Numbered from the stretch's first letter, positions 41,265 through 52,073 are shown. The stretch is DNA of 64,000 bases from Brevundimonas sp. (GCF_016463295.1 NZ_JAEMRO010000001.1:124001-188000), one strand, 5' to 3'. Notes: generated by a model from the sequence alone, not told the origin. A program made the numbers and translations.

Positions 41265-43335
41265 CGACATCCCCGAGCCGAAAGGCCCGGCGACGCCCCC
41301 TGCCCCGCAGCCAGAACCCGCCCTGTCGCCCCAGGCCGCCGCGCCGCGTCCGGAACCGGTGCCTGCCGCTGCACCCAGGCCGGAACCCTCGGCCCCGCCC
41401 GTGCCCGGCAGCTATTCCGCCAGCTCTATCGAAGTGCTCGAGGGGCTGGAGCCGGTCCGCAAACGCCCCGGTATGTATATCGGCGGCACCGACGAACGCG
41501 CCCTGCACCACCTGTTCGCCGAAGTCCTGGACAATGCCATGGACGAGGCCGTGGCCCGCCATGCCAAGCTCATAACCGTCGATCTGGACGCCGACGGTGT
41601 GCTGTCCGTTCGCGACGACGGGCGCGGCATCCCGGTCGACCCGCACCCGAAACACCCCGGCAAGTCGGCGCTGGAAGTCGTGATGACCGTGCTGCACTCG
41701 GGCGGCAAATTCTCGGGCAAGGCCTATGAGACCTCCGGCGGCCTGCACGGCGTCGGCGTTTCGGTCGTCAATGCCCTGAGCGACCGGCTGGACGTCACCG
41801 TCTGGCGCGACGGCTTCGAGTGGAAGCAGTCGTTCAGCCGCGGCCTGCCACAAGGGCCGATCCAGCAGATCGGGCCGTCCAAGAAGCGCGGCACCCTGAT
41901 CCGTTTCCACCCGGACGAAGAAATCTTCGGCGTCGGCGCGGCCTTCAAGCCTGCGCGCCTGTTCCGCATGACCCGGTCCAAGGCTTATCTGTTCCGAGGC
42001 GTCGAGATCAAATGGACCTGCGCGCCGGAACGGATCACCGACGCCACGCCCACCGAGGCCACCCTTCACTTCCCCGGCGGCCTGGCCGACGCCCTGGCCG
42101 AACGGATCGGCGAGCTGGAAACCGTCACGCCTGCCTTTGCCGGCCGGGTCGAGCGCAAGGGCGAGACCGGGGCCATCGAATGGGCCGTGACCTGGTCCCC
42201 CATCGGGTTCGGAGAGGCCGACGGCTTCGTCCAGTCCTATTGCAACACGGTCTCGACGCCCGACGGCGGCACGCATGAGGCGGGTTTCCGCGCGGCCCTG
42301 GTCAAGGGGCTGAAGGCCTACGGCGAACTGACCAATGAAAAGCGCGCGGTCCAGATCACGGCCGAGGACGTGATCGCCAATGCCGGGGCGCTGATCAGTG
42401 TCTTCATCCGTAATCCCGAGTTCCAGGGCCAGACCAAGGACCGGCTATCCTCGCCCGAGGGTCAGCGGCTGGTCGAGCAATTGCTGCGCGACCCCCTGGA
42501 CCATTGGCTGACCGAAAGCCCGAAGCAGGCCAATGTGCTGCTGGGTTTCGTCATCGACCGGGCCGAGGACCGTCTGCGTCGCCGCAAGGACAAGGAGGTC
42601 CAGCGCGCTCAGGCCACCCGCAAGCTGCGCCTGCCCGGCAAGCTGTCGGACTGCTCGCGGCAATCCGCCAACGGCACTGAACTGTTCATCGTCGAAGGCG
42701 ATTCGGCCGGCGGCTCGGCCAAACAGGCGCGGGACCGGACCACCCAGGCCATTCTGCCGCTGCGCGGCAAGATCCTGAACGTCGCCTCGGCCACGGCGGA
42801 CAAGCTGCGGGCCAATATCGAGCTTTCGGACCTGGCTCTGGCGCTGGGCGTGCAGCCCGGCAACCGCTTCAACATCGACGACCTGCGCTATGAGCGGATC
42901 GTGATCATGACGGACGCCGACGTGGACGGCGCACACATCGCGGCCCTGCTAATCACCTTCTTCTATCGCTCCATGCCCGAGGCGATCCGCCAGGGCCGGG
43001 TCTATATGGCCCTGCCGCCACTGTACCGCATTCAGGCAGGCCCCCTGTCGGAATACGCCCGCGACGACGCCCACCGCGACGAACTTCTCGCCACTGTCTT
43101 CAAGGGCAAGAAGACCGAGATCGGACGGTTCAAGGGCCTGGGCGAGATGATGGCTTCCCAGCTCAAGGAAACCACCATGGATCCGAAGAAGCGCACCCTG
43201 GCCCGCGTAACCCTGCCCGCATCGGAAGACGAGATAGAGGATCTGGTCGAGCGGCTGATGGGCAAAAAGGCTGACGCCCGCTACCAGTTCATCCAGGAAA
43301 ACGCCCGGTTCGCGGTGGCCGATCTGGACGTGTGA
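41224..43335 (+). CDS. parE: DNA topoisomerase IV subunit B
   Basis: GHKL region LEPVRKRPGMYIGGTDERALHHLFAEVLDNAMDEAV; LFIVEGDSAGGSAKQARDRTTQAILPLRGKILNV; IMTDADVDGAHI. Confidence 0.95.
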   Translation: MQMGQSSNLPSLFDDIPEPKGPATPPAPQPEPALSPQAAAPRPEPVPAAAPRPEPSAPPVPGSYSASSIEVLEGLEPVRKRPGMYIGGTDERALHHLFAEVLDNAMDEAVARHAKLITVDLDADGVLSVRDDGRGIPVDPHPKHPGKSALEVVMTVLHSGGKFSGKAYETSGGLHGVGVSVVNALSDRLDVTVWRDGFEWKQSFSRGLPQGPIQQIGPSKKRGTLIRFHPDEEIFGVGAAFKPARLFRMTRSKAYLFRGVEIKWTCAPERITDATPTEATLHFPGGLADALAERIGELETVTPAFAGRVERKGETGAIEWAVTWSPIGFGEADGFVQSYCNTVSTPDGGTHEAGFRAALVKGLKAYGELTNEKRAVQITAEDVIANAGALISVFIRNPEFQGQTKDRLSSPEGQRLVEQLLRDPLDHWLTESPKQANVLLGFVIDRAEDRLRRRKDKEVQRAQATRKLRLPGKLSDCSRQSANGTELFIVEGDSAGGSAKQARDRTTQAILPLRGKILNVASATADKLRANIELSDLALALGVQPGNRFNIDDLRYERIVIMTDADVDGAHIAALLITFFYRSMPEAIRQGRVYMALPPLYRIQAGPLSEYARDDAHRDELLATVFKGKKTEIGRFKGLGEMMASQLKETTMDPKKRTLARVTLPASEDEIEDLVERLMGKKADARYQFIQENARFAVADLDV

Positions 43336-43368
43336 CACTAGGCTGCGGGCGACAGTAGGAGTTTAACC

Positions 43369-44166
43369 ATGCGTTTCGCCGGTCTGGTCACGACCTTTGT
43401 GCTCGCCATCTCGACCGCCGGCCCCTCTCTCGCGCAGAAGCAGCGGGCGCCCGACCCTGTCCCGATCACCGAATGGTCTCGCGACAAGATCGTCGCCATG
43501 GGGCAGGAGATCCACCGACAGGATGTCGCCGCCTGGGTCGCTACCGACGCCCTCATGGAAAAGTTTCGCGGCACGCCGCCTCAAGGCCTCGCCGGCTGGA
43601 TTGTGATTCCGGATGGCCGCGACCAGAAGGTCCGGTTTCTGAAAGCCGAAGGCAACGTCGTCACCGCGGGTTGGGACGTCGTCGTACGCAATGGCCGGGC
43701 CGGTGACGTTGTCGATGCGACCGGCGGCGTACTGTCCGATCAGGAGCAGGCGCGCTTCCGGGCCCGAATGACGGCAGCATCCAATATCGGACGCCTGCGG
43801 TGCTCGGCCAATATGAACGCGGTCGTTGCCGATGATCCCGACAGCGACGGCTGGCTGGTCTGGCTGCTGACCTCGACAACCGATGCCAACATCGTGCCGA
43901 TGGGGGGCCACTATCGCTTTCTGATCAGCGCCGACGGCACCACGGTGCAACAACGTGACATGCTGAGCAACTCCTGCCTGCCCATGTCGCGCACCGTGCC
44001 CCAGGGCGGGCAGATCGCAGCGCTGAACGTCAGCCAGATCGTGTCGGACGGCCCTGTGGAAACGCACGTCTTCCTGTCGCTGCAGCAACGTCTGCCGATC
44101 TACGTCATCGCCGACGACAAACTGTTCGAGGTCAACGGTGCCCGCATCCGCGACGTTCGCCGCTAG
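43369..44166 (+). CDS. Hypothetical exported protein
   Basis: MRFAGLVTTFVLAISTAGPSLAQ signal peptide. Confidence 0.7.
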   Translation: MRFAGLVTTFVLAISTAGPSLAQKQRAPDPVPITEWSRDKIVAMGQEIHRQDVAAWVATDALMEKFRGTPPQGLAGWIVIPDGRDQKVRFLKAEGNVVTAGWDVVVRNGRAGDVVDATGGVLSDQEQARFRARMTAASNIGRLRCSANMNAVVADDPDSDGWLVWLLTSTTDANIVPMGGHYRFLISADGTTVQQRDMLSNSCLPMSRTVPQGGQIAALNVSQIVSDGPVETHVFLSLQQRLPIYVIADDKLFEVNGARIRDVRR

Positions 44167-44705
44167 TCAGCGGCGGAGCAGTCCGAGGGCGCGCCATAAC
44201 GCGTGGTGACGCCAGACACGCTGTCGCCCTGAAGACGCAGGGTCAGCAGACGATCATACTCGCATTCCGACATGTTCGGCGTCGCCTGGCCTAGCGCACG
44301 AGCAATTAGCGGTACAGTGTTGCTGTGTCCGACGACCAGCACAGTTGTGTCTGGCGATTGTTCACGAATAAGCCGAACAACTTCATCGACGTGCTGTCGA
44401 AGGCTTCGGCCCTGGATCGGTACGACCGCAACCGTGGGCCTTCGCCCATCTTCGGTTTGCTCAGTGAGACCTGCAGCCGTCATACCGGTACGTCGTAGAG
44501 GCGTCCGGATGATCATTCTTGGCCGCTGATCTGAGAGCCGTTCCGCCAGAGCCCGCGCTCTCGCCTCCCCCGCCTCTGAAAGGACCGGATCGGTGCTCTG
44601 ATCCGCTTTTTCGGCATGTCGAACCAGAATGACTGTCTGGGCCAAGGCAGGTGTGCCCAAGATCAGCGACAAGGCGACGGCAACCGGTGGGATAATGCGG
44701 GTCAT
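44163..44705 (-). CDS. Histidine phosphatase family protein, exported
   Basis: signal peptide; QTVILVRHAEKADQ (RHG-type motif); VLVVGHSNTVPLIA. Confidence 0.88.
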   Translation of the reverse strand: MTRIIPPVAVALSLILGTPALAQTVILVRHAEKADQSTDPVLSEAGEARARALAERLSDQRPRMIIRTPLRRTGMTAAGLTEQTEDGRRPTVAVVPIQGRSLRQHVDEVVRLIREQSPDTTVLVVGHSNTVPLIARALGQATPNMSECEYDRLLTLRLQGDSVSGVTTRYGAPSDCSAAD

Positions 44706-46093
44706 GCCTTCACCGTCTCACGAACCGAACTGCCCCGGAAGGCATTCGCGCCACTGACTTCCGCATAGACGTCGCTAAGATCCTCAAACACGCGGGTCCA
44801 GGCGAAGCGTTCGACCATGCGGGCCCGCGCAGCCACGCCTATGGCCTCGATATCTCGCGCGAACAGGGCCTCGACGGCGGCAGCATATTCGATCGGATCG
44901 GCGCTGGCGGCCAGCTGGCCGACCTCGTGGTCCACCGTTTCGGCGACGCCACCGGAATTGACGCCCACGACGGGCCGCCCGCAGGCCATGGCTTCGAGCA
45001 CGATCAGGCCGAAGGGCTCCTTGTCATTGGCATGCACAAACGCGTCGCAACTGGCGATGATCCTGGCTACAGCCTTGGGATTGGCCTCGTAGGGAAGCGA
45101 GATCACCCGCTCCTCGGCCGGCATCCCCGCGCCCGCGCCAACCAGCACCAGATGATAGGGCTCGCCCAGACGCTGCACCGCCTGGATCAGCACGTCGATA
45201 TTCTTCTCTCGCGCCGGACGACCGGCGAAACACAGCAACCGCGCCGAGGCGGGCAGACCCAACTTCTTCAGCAACCAGTCGCGGTCGCGCCGGTCCGGAC
45301 GGAAGGTATCGATCTCGACCCCCAGAGGCCGGATCACGATATTGCCGACGCCTGCCTCTTCCAGCCGACGCGCGATGTAGCGGCTGGGCGACACCACCTT
45401 GTCAAATTGGCCGAACAGCCGGGCCCAGCGTTTCTCCACCGGCTTCTTGGCCCATTCGCCGAAATGCAGTGCGGCCAGGCCGGCGGGGTCGGAGTGGCAG
45501 AAGCCGATGACAGGGCAACCCGCCCTCTGACCAGCCTCCAGCGCCCCCTGCCCCGGCGTATAGGGGTCGCCCGCCTCGATCACCGTGGGATGCAGCGCGG
45601 CCACCCAGGCCCCCCAACGCCGTACCGACGTGGGCCAGCGATAGCCGTCTCCGAACGGAAGCTTGGTCGCGTGAAGCTGCACCACGCCATCCTCGCCCGC
45701 CCTGTGATGCGCGCCCGGCACGACCAGCGAATGGGCCACGCCCGGCCGATGCCTCTCCAGCCAGGCCTTCTTGGACTGCAGATACCGCTTCACGCCGCCG
45801 GACTTCGGAGCATAAAGCATGGTCGTATCGACCAGACGTGGTCTCTCGTCCTCGGCCGCCGCTTTCAGGGCCGCCAGGGTGTTCGAAACCTCCTCGTCCC
45901 AGCCGGGGATCAGACGCAGTTCGCCCTCTTCCACCTCCAGCCCGGCCAGGCTCATCAGCTCGGCTTCCTGCGGGCTGACGGTGCCCGTGCGGCGCACGCG
46001 CTTCTGGATGCGGCGGGCCTTGCGAACCCGGGACATGTGAGACTTCACCATATCCGGGCCGTAGCGCCGCTGGATGGCAATCTCAAGCGTCAT
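44702..46093 (-). CDS. Glycosyltransferase family 4 protein
   Basis: LLCFAGRPAREKNIDVLIQAVQRLGEPYHLVLVGAG; KEPFGLIVLEAMACGRPVVGVNSGGVAETV. Confidence 0.9.
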   Translation of the reverse strand: MTLEIAIQRRYGPDMVKSHMSRVRKARRIQKRVRRTGTVSPQEAELMSLAGLEVEEGELRLIPGWDEEVSNTLAALKAAAEDERPRLVDTTMLYAPKSGGVKRYLQSKKAWLERHRPGVAHSLVVPGAHHRAGEDGVVQLHATKLPFGDGYRWPTSVRRWGAWVAALHPTVIEAGDPYTPGQGALEAGQRAGCPVIGFCHSDPAGLAALHFGEWAKKPVEKRWARLFGQFDKVVSPSRYIARRLEEAGVGNIVIRPLGVEIDTFRPDRRDRDWLLKKLGLPASARLLCFAGRPAREKNIDVLIQAVQRLGEPYHLVLVGAGAGMPAEERVISLPYEANPKAVARIIASCDAFVHANDKEPFGLIVLEAMACGRPVVGVNSGGVAETVDHEVGQLAASADPIEYAAAVEALFARDIEAIGVAARARMVERFAWTRVFEDLSDVYAEVSGANAFRGSSVRETVKA

Positions 46094-46291
46094 CCGCTGA
46101 CGGAGGTTTCAAGGTCACAGCCCGGGCATGAAACGCAGCCTGACCCACCAGCCACGCTTGCCACACGGCCATTCCGTCCGCCTTCGGCCTTGCATTCGCC
46201 TCAAATTCGAGAAACTTGAGGCATGCTGGCGTGGTCCCTGATAGAGGATCGTCGGCGTCTCGGCGTGTCTCGTCCACGGGGTTTTCTTCGA

Positions 46292-49200
46292 ATGCGTATT
46301 CTACTTGCGACCGCCGTTGCGATCGCTCCCCTGATGGCCGCAAGCGGCGCGTTGGCCGAGGTCGTGATCACCACGAGCCGCACCACGCCGATTACGACTG
46401 GCAATGCGACCGGTACGGGACCGGACAACGTACGGATCGGCCAAGGGGGCGTGATTTCCCTGACTTCGGGGACAGCTGTAACCGTTGATTCGAACAACAC
46501 CTTCACCATGAATGGCAACGGCACGATCAGCATGGCCAATGCCGCCAATGGTGCGACCGCAGTCCTGGTGAATCCAGGCGTGACCACGACCCTGCAACTC
46601 GACAACACAATCTCGGTCACGGACTCGATCGAGACCTATCCTGACTCCGACAATGACGGTGACATCGACGGACCATGGGCGACAGGATCGGGTCGATACG
46701 GCGTACGCCTCGCCGGCGGGACCCCCGTCACCGGAAACATCACCATCGCCCCCAGCACCGGCAGCATCCTTGTCGAGGGCAACGAGTCCTACGCCGTGTC
46801 CATCGAGTCGGGACTGATCGGTAATGTGCAGAGCCAGGGCAGCATCCGTGTGTTCGGCGACAACTCGATCGCTTTCAGAACCACGGGTGACGTCACCGGC
46901 AATGTCGCTCTGCTCGGTCAGGTCCAGGCACGCGGCCAGGGTTCGTCGGCAGTGTCGATCGGAGCGGACATCAGTGGCCGACTGACGCTCCAGGGCAGCC
47001 TCAGCGCCACAGGTTATCGCTACACGGCACGCGGAACAGACGAGTTCATGGCGAAGCTGGAGGCCGAAGATAAGCTTCAGGGTGGCCCAACCGTGATTGT
47101 GGCCGGCAATGTCGCGGGGGGCGTGGTGGTCGATGGTCCGCCTACGGCCAGTACAACCAATCCTGACGTTGATGGCGACGGCATCCTCGATGCCAACGAG
47201 GGCACCGCGCAGATCGACAGTTACGGGTCGTCGGCAGCCATCCAGGTGGGATCCGCCACCGAGTCCATCACCCTTGGCGCCATAGGCACCGGTGACGACG
47301 CCTACGGCTTCATCAACCGCGGCACTTTAAGCGGTCAAGGCGTCTATGATCAGATCGACGCCAATGCGGTGGTGTTCGGCGGTAACGCCGGACAGACCGT
47401 CAATCTGATCGGCGGCATGCGTAACCAAGGAACGATATCGGCCCTCGCGACCAAGGCTGACGCAACGGCCGTTCGCTTCGGGACAGGCACGATCGCACCA
47501 GCCATCCTCAACTCCGGAGCGATCGCAGCGGGTATCTCCAGCGACATTGCGGCGACGGCCGTAGCCATCCAGATTGATCAGGGTGCCAATGTTCAAAGCC
47601 TGACGAACAACGGGTCGATCCTGGCCAGCACGGGGGGCGGCGTAGCAGACGTCATCGCCATTAACGACGCGAGCGGCACACTCACGTCGATCATCAACCA
47701 GCGCTCTATCCAGGCCAACATCAGCCCCAATGATGCGGGCGATCCCATCACCGGGACCAGCACCGCTATTGACGTAAGCGCCAATACGTCCGGTGTGACG
47801 TTGATCCAGCGCGGCGTCGCCGCGACGCCCACCGAAGTCAATCCCGACACGGATGGCGACGGCGTGCCGGACGACAACGAGCCGGCGATCCTCGGCGATG
47901 TTCTGCTGGGTTCGGGCAGCGACACGGTCAGCATCGAGAACGGATTTGTCATCGGCCGGCTGTCGTTCGGAGCCGGCGCCGACACGCTCGGCATCTCTGG
48001 CGGTGGCGAGGTTCGCGCCACCATCGCTGACGCCGATGGAGCATTGAGCATCAATATCACCGACGGCACCCTGGACGCGCGAAATACGACCGGTTTCGAT
48101 CTGACGACGCTTAACGTCGGCGAGGACGGCAGGCTGCTTGTGAGTCTGGATCCGTCAGCAGGCACGGCAGGGACGTTGAATGTCGCAGGCAACGCCAACC
48201 TGGCCACGGGCGCGGAACTGGGCGTTCGCTTCAACTCGCTCCTGGCGGCCCCCACACGCTTCAACCTGATCGATGCGGGTACGCTGACGCTGGGCACAGT
48301 CGATCTCTCGACCATCGGCGAAAACTCGCCCTACCTGTATGTCGTCGAAGCGGGCACGGACCAGCCGAACGGCATCGTCTTTGCCGATGTCCGTCAACGC
48401 ACGACGACCGAGGCGGGCATGATCGGCTCGGAAGCCGGCCTGTACGATGCCTTCTACAGCGCCCTGGGTCGCGACGAAGACATCCGCAACGCCTTCCTGG
48501 CCCAGGTCGGACGCGACAACTTCTTCAACCTGTACGAACAACTACTGCCGGAAAGCTCGGGCGGCCCCTTGCTGTCGCTGGCTTCGGGCGTCGACGCCGT
48601 CACTCGCGCCCTGACCGGTCGTAACGCCTCGGCCGCGCCGGGCGAAACCAGCGCCTGGGTGCAGGAGATCAACTTCTACGCCGACAAGGATCGCACCGAT
48701 ACCTACGGCTTCCGCTCGGAGGGCTTCGGCGTCGCCGGTGGCGTGGAGCGTGGCACCGGCCTGGGGGCTGTCGGCCTGTCGGTCGCCTTCACCTCGTCCG
48801 ATCTGGAGGACCCGGAGTCCGAAGCCGAGGAAGTCCTGTCGGCCAATCTGCTGGAACTTGGCCTCTACTGGCGGGCCCAAGGGCAGTACTGGACGACCTG
48901 GGCCAGGGCCGCTGCAGGCTATGCCTCGTTCGAATCCGAGCGCCGTCTTGTCGGCGGTGGGCTGAACCTGCGCAATGAGGCGGACTGGAACGGTGTCACC
49001 CTGGCTGCGGCCGGTGGGGCCTCCTACGAACGCAACTTCGGCCGTTTCAGCGTCCGTCCTGAAATCTATGCCGAATATTTCTCGCTCAGCGAGGACGGCT
49101 ATACCGAGACCGGGGGCGGCGACGGCTTCGATCTGGATATCGACGATCGCGAGGGACACCTGTTTTCGGCGACCGCGGCCATCAACATCGGCATGGGCAT

Positions 49201-49468
49201 GGGCGAAAACAGCTGGCTGAGGCCGGAGGTTCGTCTGGGCTGGCGTCAGAATATTTCGGTCGATCCGGGCGACACCGTCGGCCGCTTCACGTCCGGTGGG
49301 CCGGACTTCCGGCTGGATCCCGCGACCGTCGAAGGCGGCGGGCCGCTGCTGGGCTTCCGCCTGAACGTCGGCAACGAGCTGGGCATGCTGTCCATCAGCG
49401 CCGACGCCGAACTGATCGAGGACTATGTCCGATACATGCTGTTCCTCCGGGCCAGCTTCCGCTTCTAG
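46292..49468 (+). CDS. Autotransporter beta-domain protein with Asp-rich inserts in the passenger
   Basis: signal peptide MRILLATAVAIAPLMAASGALA; repetitive passenger; C-terminal barrel ending RYMLFLRASFRF. Confidence 0.9.
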   Translation: MRILLATAVAIAPLMAASGALAEVVITTSRTTPITTGNATGTGPDNVRIGQGGVISLTSGTAVTVDSNNTFTMNGNGTISMANAANGATAVLVNPGVTTTLQLDNTISVTDSIETYPDSDNDGDIDGPWATGSGRYGVRLAGGTPVTGNITIAPSTGSILVEGNESYAVSIESGLIGNVQSQGSIRVFGDNSIAFRTTGDVTGNVALLGQVQARGQGSSAVSIGADISGRLTLQGSLSATGYRYTARGTDEFMAKLEAEDKLQGGPTVIVAGNVAGGVVVDGPPTASTTNPDVDGDGILDANEGTAQIDSYGSSAAIQVGSATESITLGAIGTGDDAYGFINRGTLSGQGVYDQIDANAVVFGGNAGQTVNLIGGMRNQGTISALATKADATAVRFGTGTIAPAILNSGAIAAGISSDIAATAVAIQIDQGANVQSLTNNGSILASTGGGVADVIAINDASGTLTSIINQRSIQANISPNDAGDPITGTSTAIDVSANTSGVTLIQRGVAATPTEVNPDTDGDGVPDDNEPAILGDVLLGSGSDTVSIENGFVIGRLSFGAGADTLGISGGGEVRATIADADGALSINITDGTLDARNTTGFDLTTLNVGEDGRLLVSLDPSAGTAGTLNVAGNANLATGAELGVRFNSLLAAPTRFNLIDAGTLTLGTVDLSTIGENSPYLYVVEAGTDQPNGIVFADVRQRTTTEAGMIGSEAGLYDAFYSALGRDEDIRNAFLAQVGRDNFFNLYEQLLPESSGGPLLSLASGVDAVTRALTGRNASAAPGETSAWVQEINFYADKDRTDTYGFRSEGFGVAGGVERGTGLGAVGLSVAFTSSDLEDPESEAEEVLSANLLELGLYWRAQGQYWTTWARAAAGYASFESERRLVGGGLNLRNEADWNGVTLAAAGGASYERNFGRFSVRPEIYAEYFSLSEDGYTETGGGDGFDLDIDDREGHLFSATAAINIGMGMGENSWLRPEVRLGWRQNISVDPGDTVGRFTSGGPDFRLDPATVEGGGPLLGFRLNVGNELGMLSISADAELIEDYVRYMLFLRASFRF

Positions 49469-49474
49469 GACTGA

Positions 49475-49508
49475 CAAAGGCCCGCCCGCTTCCGCCGGCG
49501 GGCCTTTT
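49475..49508 (+). terminator. Rho-independent terminator, possibly bidirectional, between the autotransporter gene and phhA
   Basis: AAAGGCCCGCC-cgcttccgcc-GGCGGGCCTTTTAT. Confidence 0.8.
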
Positions 49509-49523
49509 ATCCGGAGCGATCAC

Positions 49524-50402
49524 TCAGGCTGCGAAACGTCCGCCCTTGGTCGCATAGGCCTGGGTGCCACGCGTGATGACCTCATCGGTTGGCATAACGG
49601 CGTCGATGGCGATCGTCTCGGCACCCTGCAGGCGATCGTAGATCGGACCGAAGTCCTGAAGCGTCACCGCTTTCAAGGCATCGATACTGTCGATGACGAA
49701 ATAGACCTGCTGAAAGTCGTCGATGCGGTAGAGCGTCTTCATCACGCGCTCCAGATCGAACGCGATGCGATTGGGCGACGGGTCCTCGACCGCGAACACG
49801 CTCTCCGTGGCCGAGGACACGATCCCGGCCCCATAGATTCGCAGGCCGTCCTCTTCCCGCATCAGTCCGAACTCGACCGTATACCAGTACAGGCGCGCCA
49901 GATTGGGTAGCATGCCCAGCGACGCCGCCCGCTGCCCACCCTTGCCATAGGCTTCCATATAGTCGGCGAAATCCGGGTCAGTCAGCATGGGCACATGGCC
50001 GAAGACGTCGTGAAAGATGTCCGGCTCCTGGAGATAATCCAGTTGGTCCGGCTTGCGGATGAACTGACCCGACGGGAACCGGCGGTTGGCCAGGTGATCG
50101 AAGAACACGTCGTCGGGTACCAGGCCGGGCACGCAGACGACAGTCCAGCCGGTAAGCGCCTGAAGCTTGGGATTCATCACGGAAAAATCCGGAATGCCGC
50201 CGGTGTTCAGATCGAGCGCCTCCAGCCCCTTCATGAAGACATCGGCCGCTCGACCCGGCAGGATCTTCATCTGGCGGGCATAAAGCGTGTCCCAGGTCTG
50301 GTGCTCGACCGACGTATAGGACGACCAGTCTTGGGGGATGGTCCAGTCCGCAGCCGCGCCGTCAGGTGGCGTTTCGAACACATGGGCAAAATCGGACATC
50401 AA
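49524..50402 (-). CDS. phhA: Phenylalanine 4-monooxygenase
   Basis: WTVVCVPGLVPDDVFFDHLANRRFPSGQFIR; EPDIFHDVFGHVPMLTDPDFADYM; RLYWYTVEFGL. Confidence 0.95.
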   Translation of the reverse strand: MMSDFAHVFETPPDGAAADWTIPQDWSSYTSVEHQTWDTLYARQMKILPGRAADVFMKGLEALDLNTGGIPDFSVMNPKLQALTGWTVVCVPGLVPDDVFFDHLANRRFPSGQFIRKPDQLDYLQEPDIFHDVFGHVPMLTDPDFADYMEAYGKGGQRAASLGMLPNLARLYWYTVEFGLMREEDGLRIYGAGIVSSATESVFAVEDPSPNRIAFDLERVMKTLYRIDDFQQVYFVIDSIDALKAVTLQDFGPIYDRLQGAETIAIDAVMPTDEVITRGTQAYATKGGRFAA

Positions 50403-50478
50403 CGCGCTCCTCGCACCGTGGCCCTTGAGGGCTCTATGGAGGCAATCTAGGCTTCAAGCCAATCCACGCCAATGCCCG

Positions 50479-50778
50479 TCAGTGAAGGGCGTGATCGACC
50501 GGCGTGAAGCGCCCTTCGGCATGCACGGTAAAAAGCCTGCGTGCATCGTCAGGGTGCAGAACGGCCTGATTGGGATCGGCGACCAGCTCATCTTCCCGTG
50601 TGTAGGCCGTGAAGCCCCCATCGGGGCCGACAGCCAGAATGTGATAGAAGGGCTGCATCGCTTCTGACGAGCGGTCGTCGAAAGATGGATCGATGTCGAT
50701 CACTACGCCGCGAAAGCTGGCATCGCGTCGCTGAACGACATCGCCGAGACGAAATCTGGCTATGGTCAGGCATTCCAT
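50479..50778 (-). CDS. hspQ: Heat shock protein HspQ
   Basis: ARFRLGDVVQRRDASFRGVVIDIDPSF...QPFYHILAVGPDG...AYTREDELVADPN. Confidence 0.88.
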   Translation of the reverse strand: MECLTIARFRLGDVVQRRDASFRGVVIDIDPSFDDRSSEAMQPFYHILAVGPDGGFTAYTREDELVADPNQAVLHPDDARRLFTVHAEGRFTPVDHALH

Positions 50779-50924
50779 AAGACAGCTTTGCCATGGGGCG
50801 TGTGAGCGCCGACCGGCTGTCCTGTTCATTTTCATGACAGGATCGCTTGGCGCGGAGCAATCGGCGGGCCTAGAGTGATCGGGACGGGTGCCGCGATGGA
50901 CCACCCACCTTGAAAGATTCGGCC

Positions 50925-52073
50925 ATGCCGGAGACCGACAACGCGCCCGTGCGCGGTCAGCGGTCCCAGCCCGGTCGCCCCAGCGGAGCGCGCGCCGGCA
51001 GCGGCGAGCGTCACGGCGCGAGGGCATCGGGCCGTGAGGCGCCCCTTTACGCGGCGCTGGACCTTGGGACCAACAACTGTCGGCTGCTGATCGCGCGGCC
51101 GACGCGGGAAGGCTTTCGCGTCGTCGACAGCTTCAGCCGGATCGTGCGGCTGGGCGAAGGGCTGGGGCGCACCGGTCGGCTGGCCGACACCGCCATGGAC
51201 CGCGCCTATGAGGCCTTGAGCCTTTGCGCCGAACGCGTGGCCAGGAAGGACATCGACCCCTCGCGCCTTATGGCGATCGCCACTCAGGCCTGCCGCCAGG
51301 CCGAGAATGGTGCGGCCTTCCTCGAGCGCGTGCGGATCGGCACGGGGTTGAAGCTCCGCATCATCGATCCGATCGAGGAAGCCCGCCTGGCGGTGCAGGG
51401 ATGCCTGAACCTGTTCGACACGACCGCACAGGCCGTGCTGGTCGTCGATGTCGGCGGGGGTTCGACAGAGTTGAGCTGGCTAAAGAAGACCGGATCGGGC
51501 TTCGAGCTTTTGGGCTGGATGTCGGCACCGGTGGGGGTCGTCACCCTGGCCGAGCGACATCCGGAACCCGTCGGGGGGACATCTCAGACTCTGGACGCGT
51601 GGTACGAAGCCATGGTGGCTGACATGGGCCGCGCGATCGCCTCCGCTCCGGTCGATCTGGCGTTGCGGGACCTCTTTGTCGCCGGTCGGGCCCATATGGT
51701 GGGAACGTCGGGCGCGATCACCAGCCTGGCGGGCATTCATCTCGGCCTCAGACGCTATCAGCGCAATCTGGTCGATGGGCTCTGGATGACGCGCAGCGAT
51801 TGCGAGCGGGCGGCGCAGACGCTCAAGAACCTGGGTCCGGGCGGACGAGCGTCCGAGGCCTGCATCGGGCCTGACCGAGCCGATCTGGTCCTGGCCGGGG
51901 CCGCGATCATGGAGGCGATCCAGCGGGCCTGGCCCTCGGAGCGCGTCCGCGTCGCCGACCGGGGCCTGCGCGAAGGTCTGCTATTACAGCGCATGCGTGA
52001 GGATCACCGCCCGGCGCGCCGGCGCCGGCGTCGCCGCCGCAGCACCGATCAGGCGGCCGGACCCGCGACCTGA
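50925..52073 (+). CDS. Ppx/GppA family phosphatase
   Basis: LYAALDLGTNNCRLLIARPTREGFRVVDSFSRIVRLGEGL; VLVVDVGGGSTELSW. Confidence 0.92.
   Translation: MPETDNAPVRGQRSQPGRPSGARAGSGERHGARASGREAPLYAALDLGTNNCRLLIARPTREGFRVVDSFSRIVRLGEGLGRTGRLADTAMDRAYEALSLCAERVARKDIDPSRLMAIATQACRQAENGAAFLERVRIGTGLKLRIIDPIEEARLAVQGCLNLFDTTAQAVLVVDVGGGSTELSWLKKTGSGFELLGWMSAPVGVVTLAERHPEPVGGTSQTLDAWYEAMVADMGRAIASAPVDLALRDLFVAGRAHMVGTSGAITSLAGIHLGLRRYQRNLVDGLWMTRSDCERAAQTLKNLGPGGRASEACIGPDRADLVLAGAAIMEAIQRAWPSERVRVADRGLREGLLLQRMREDHRPARRRRRRRRSTDQAAGPAT

Noticed and set aside
41113-42276. 387-aa minus-strand ORF
   Set aside because: Antisense to parE and the O-antigen ligase-like gene.
44927-46219. 430-aa plus-strand ORF
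   Set aside because: Antisense to the glycosyltransferase gene, which has clear GT4 motifs.
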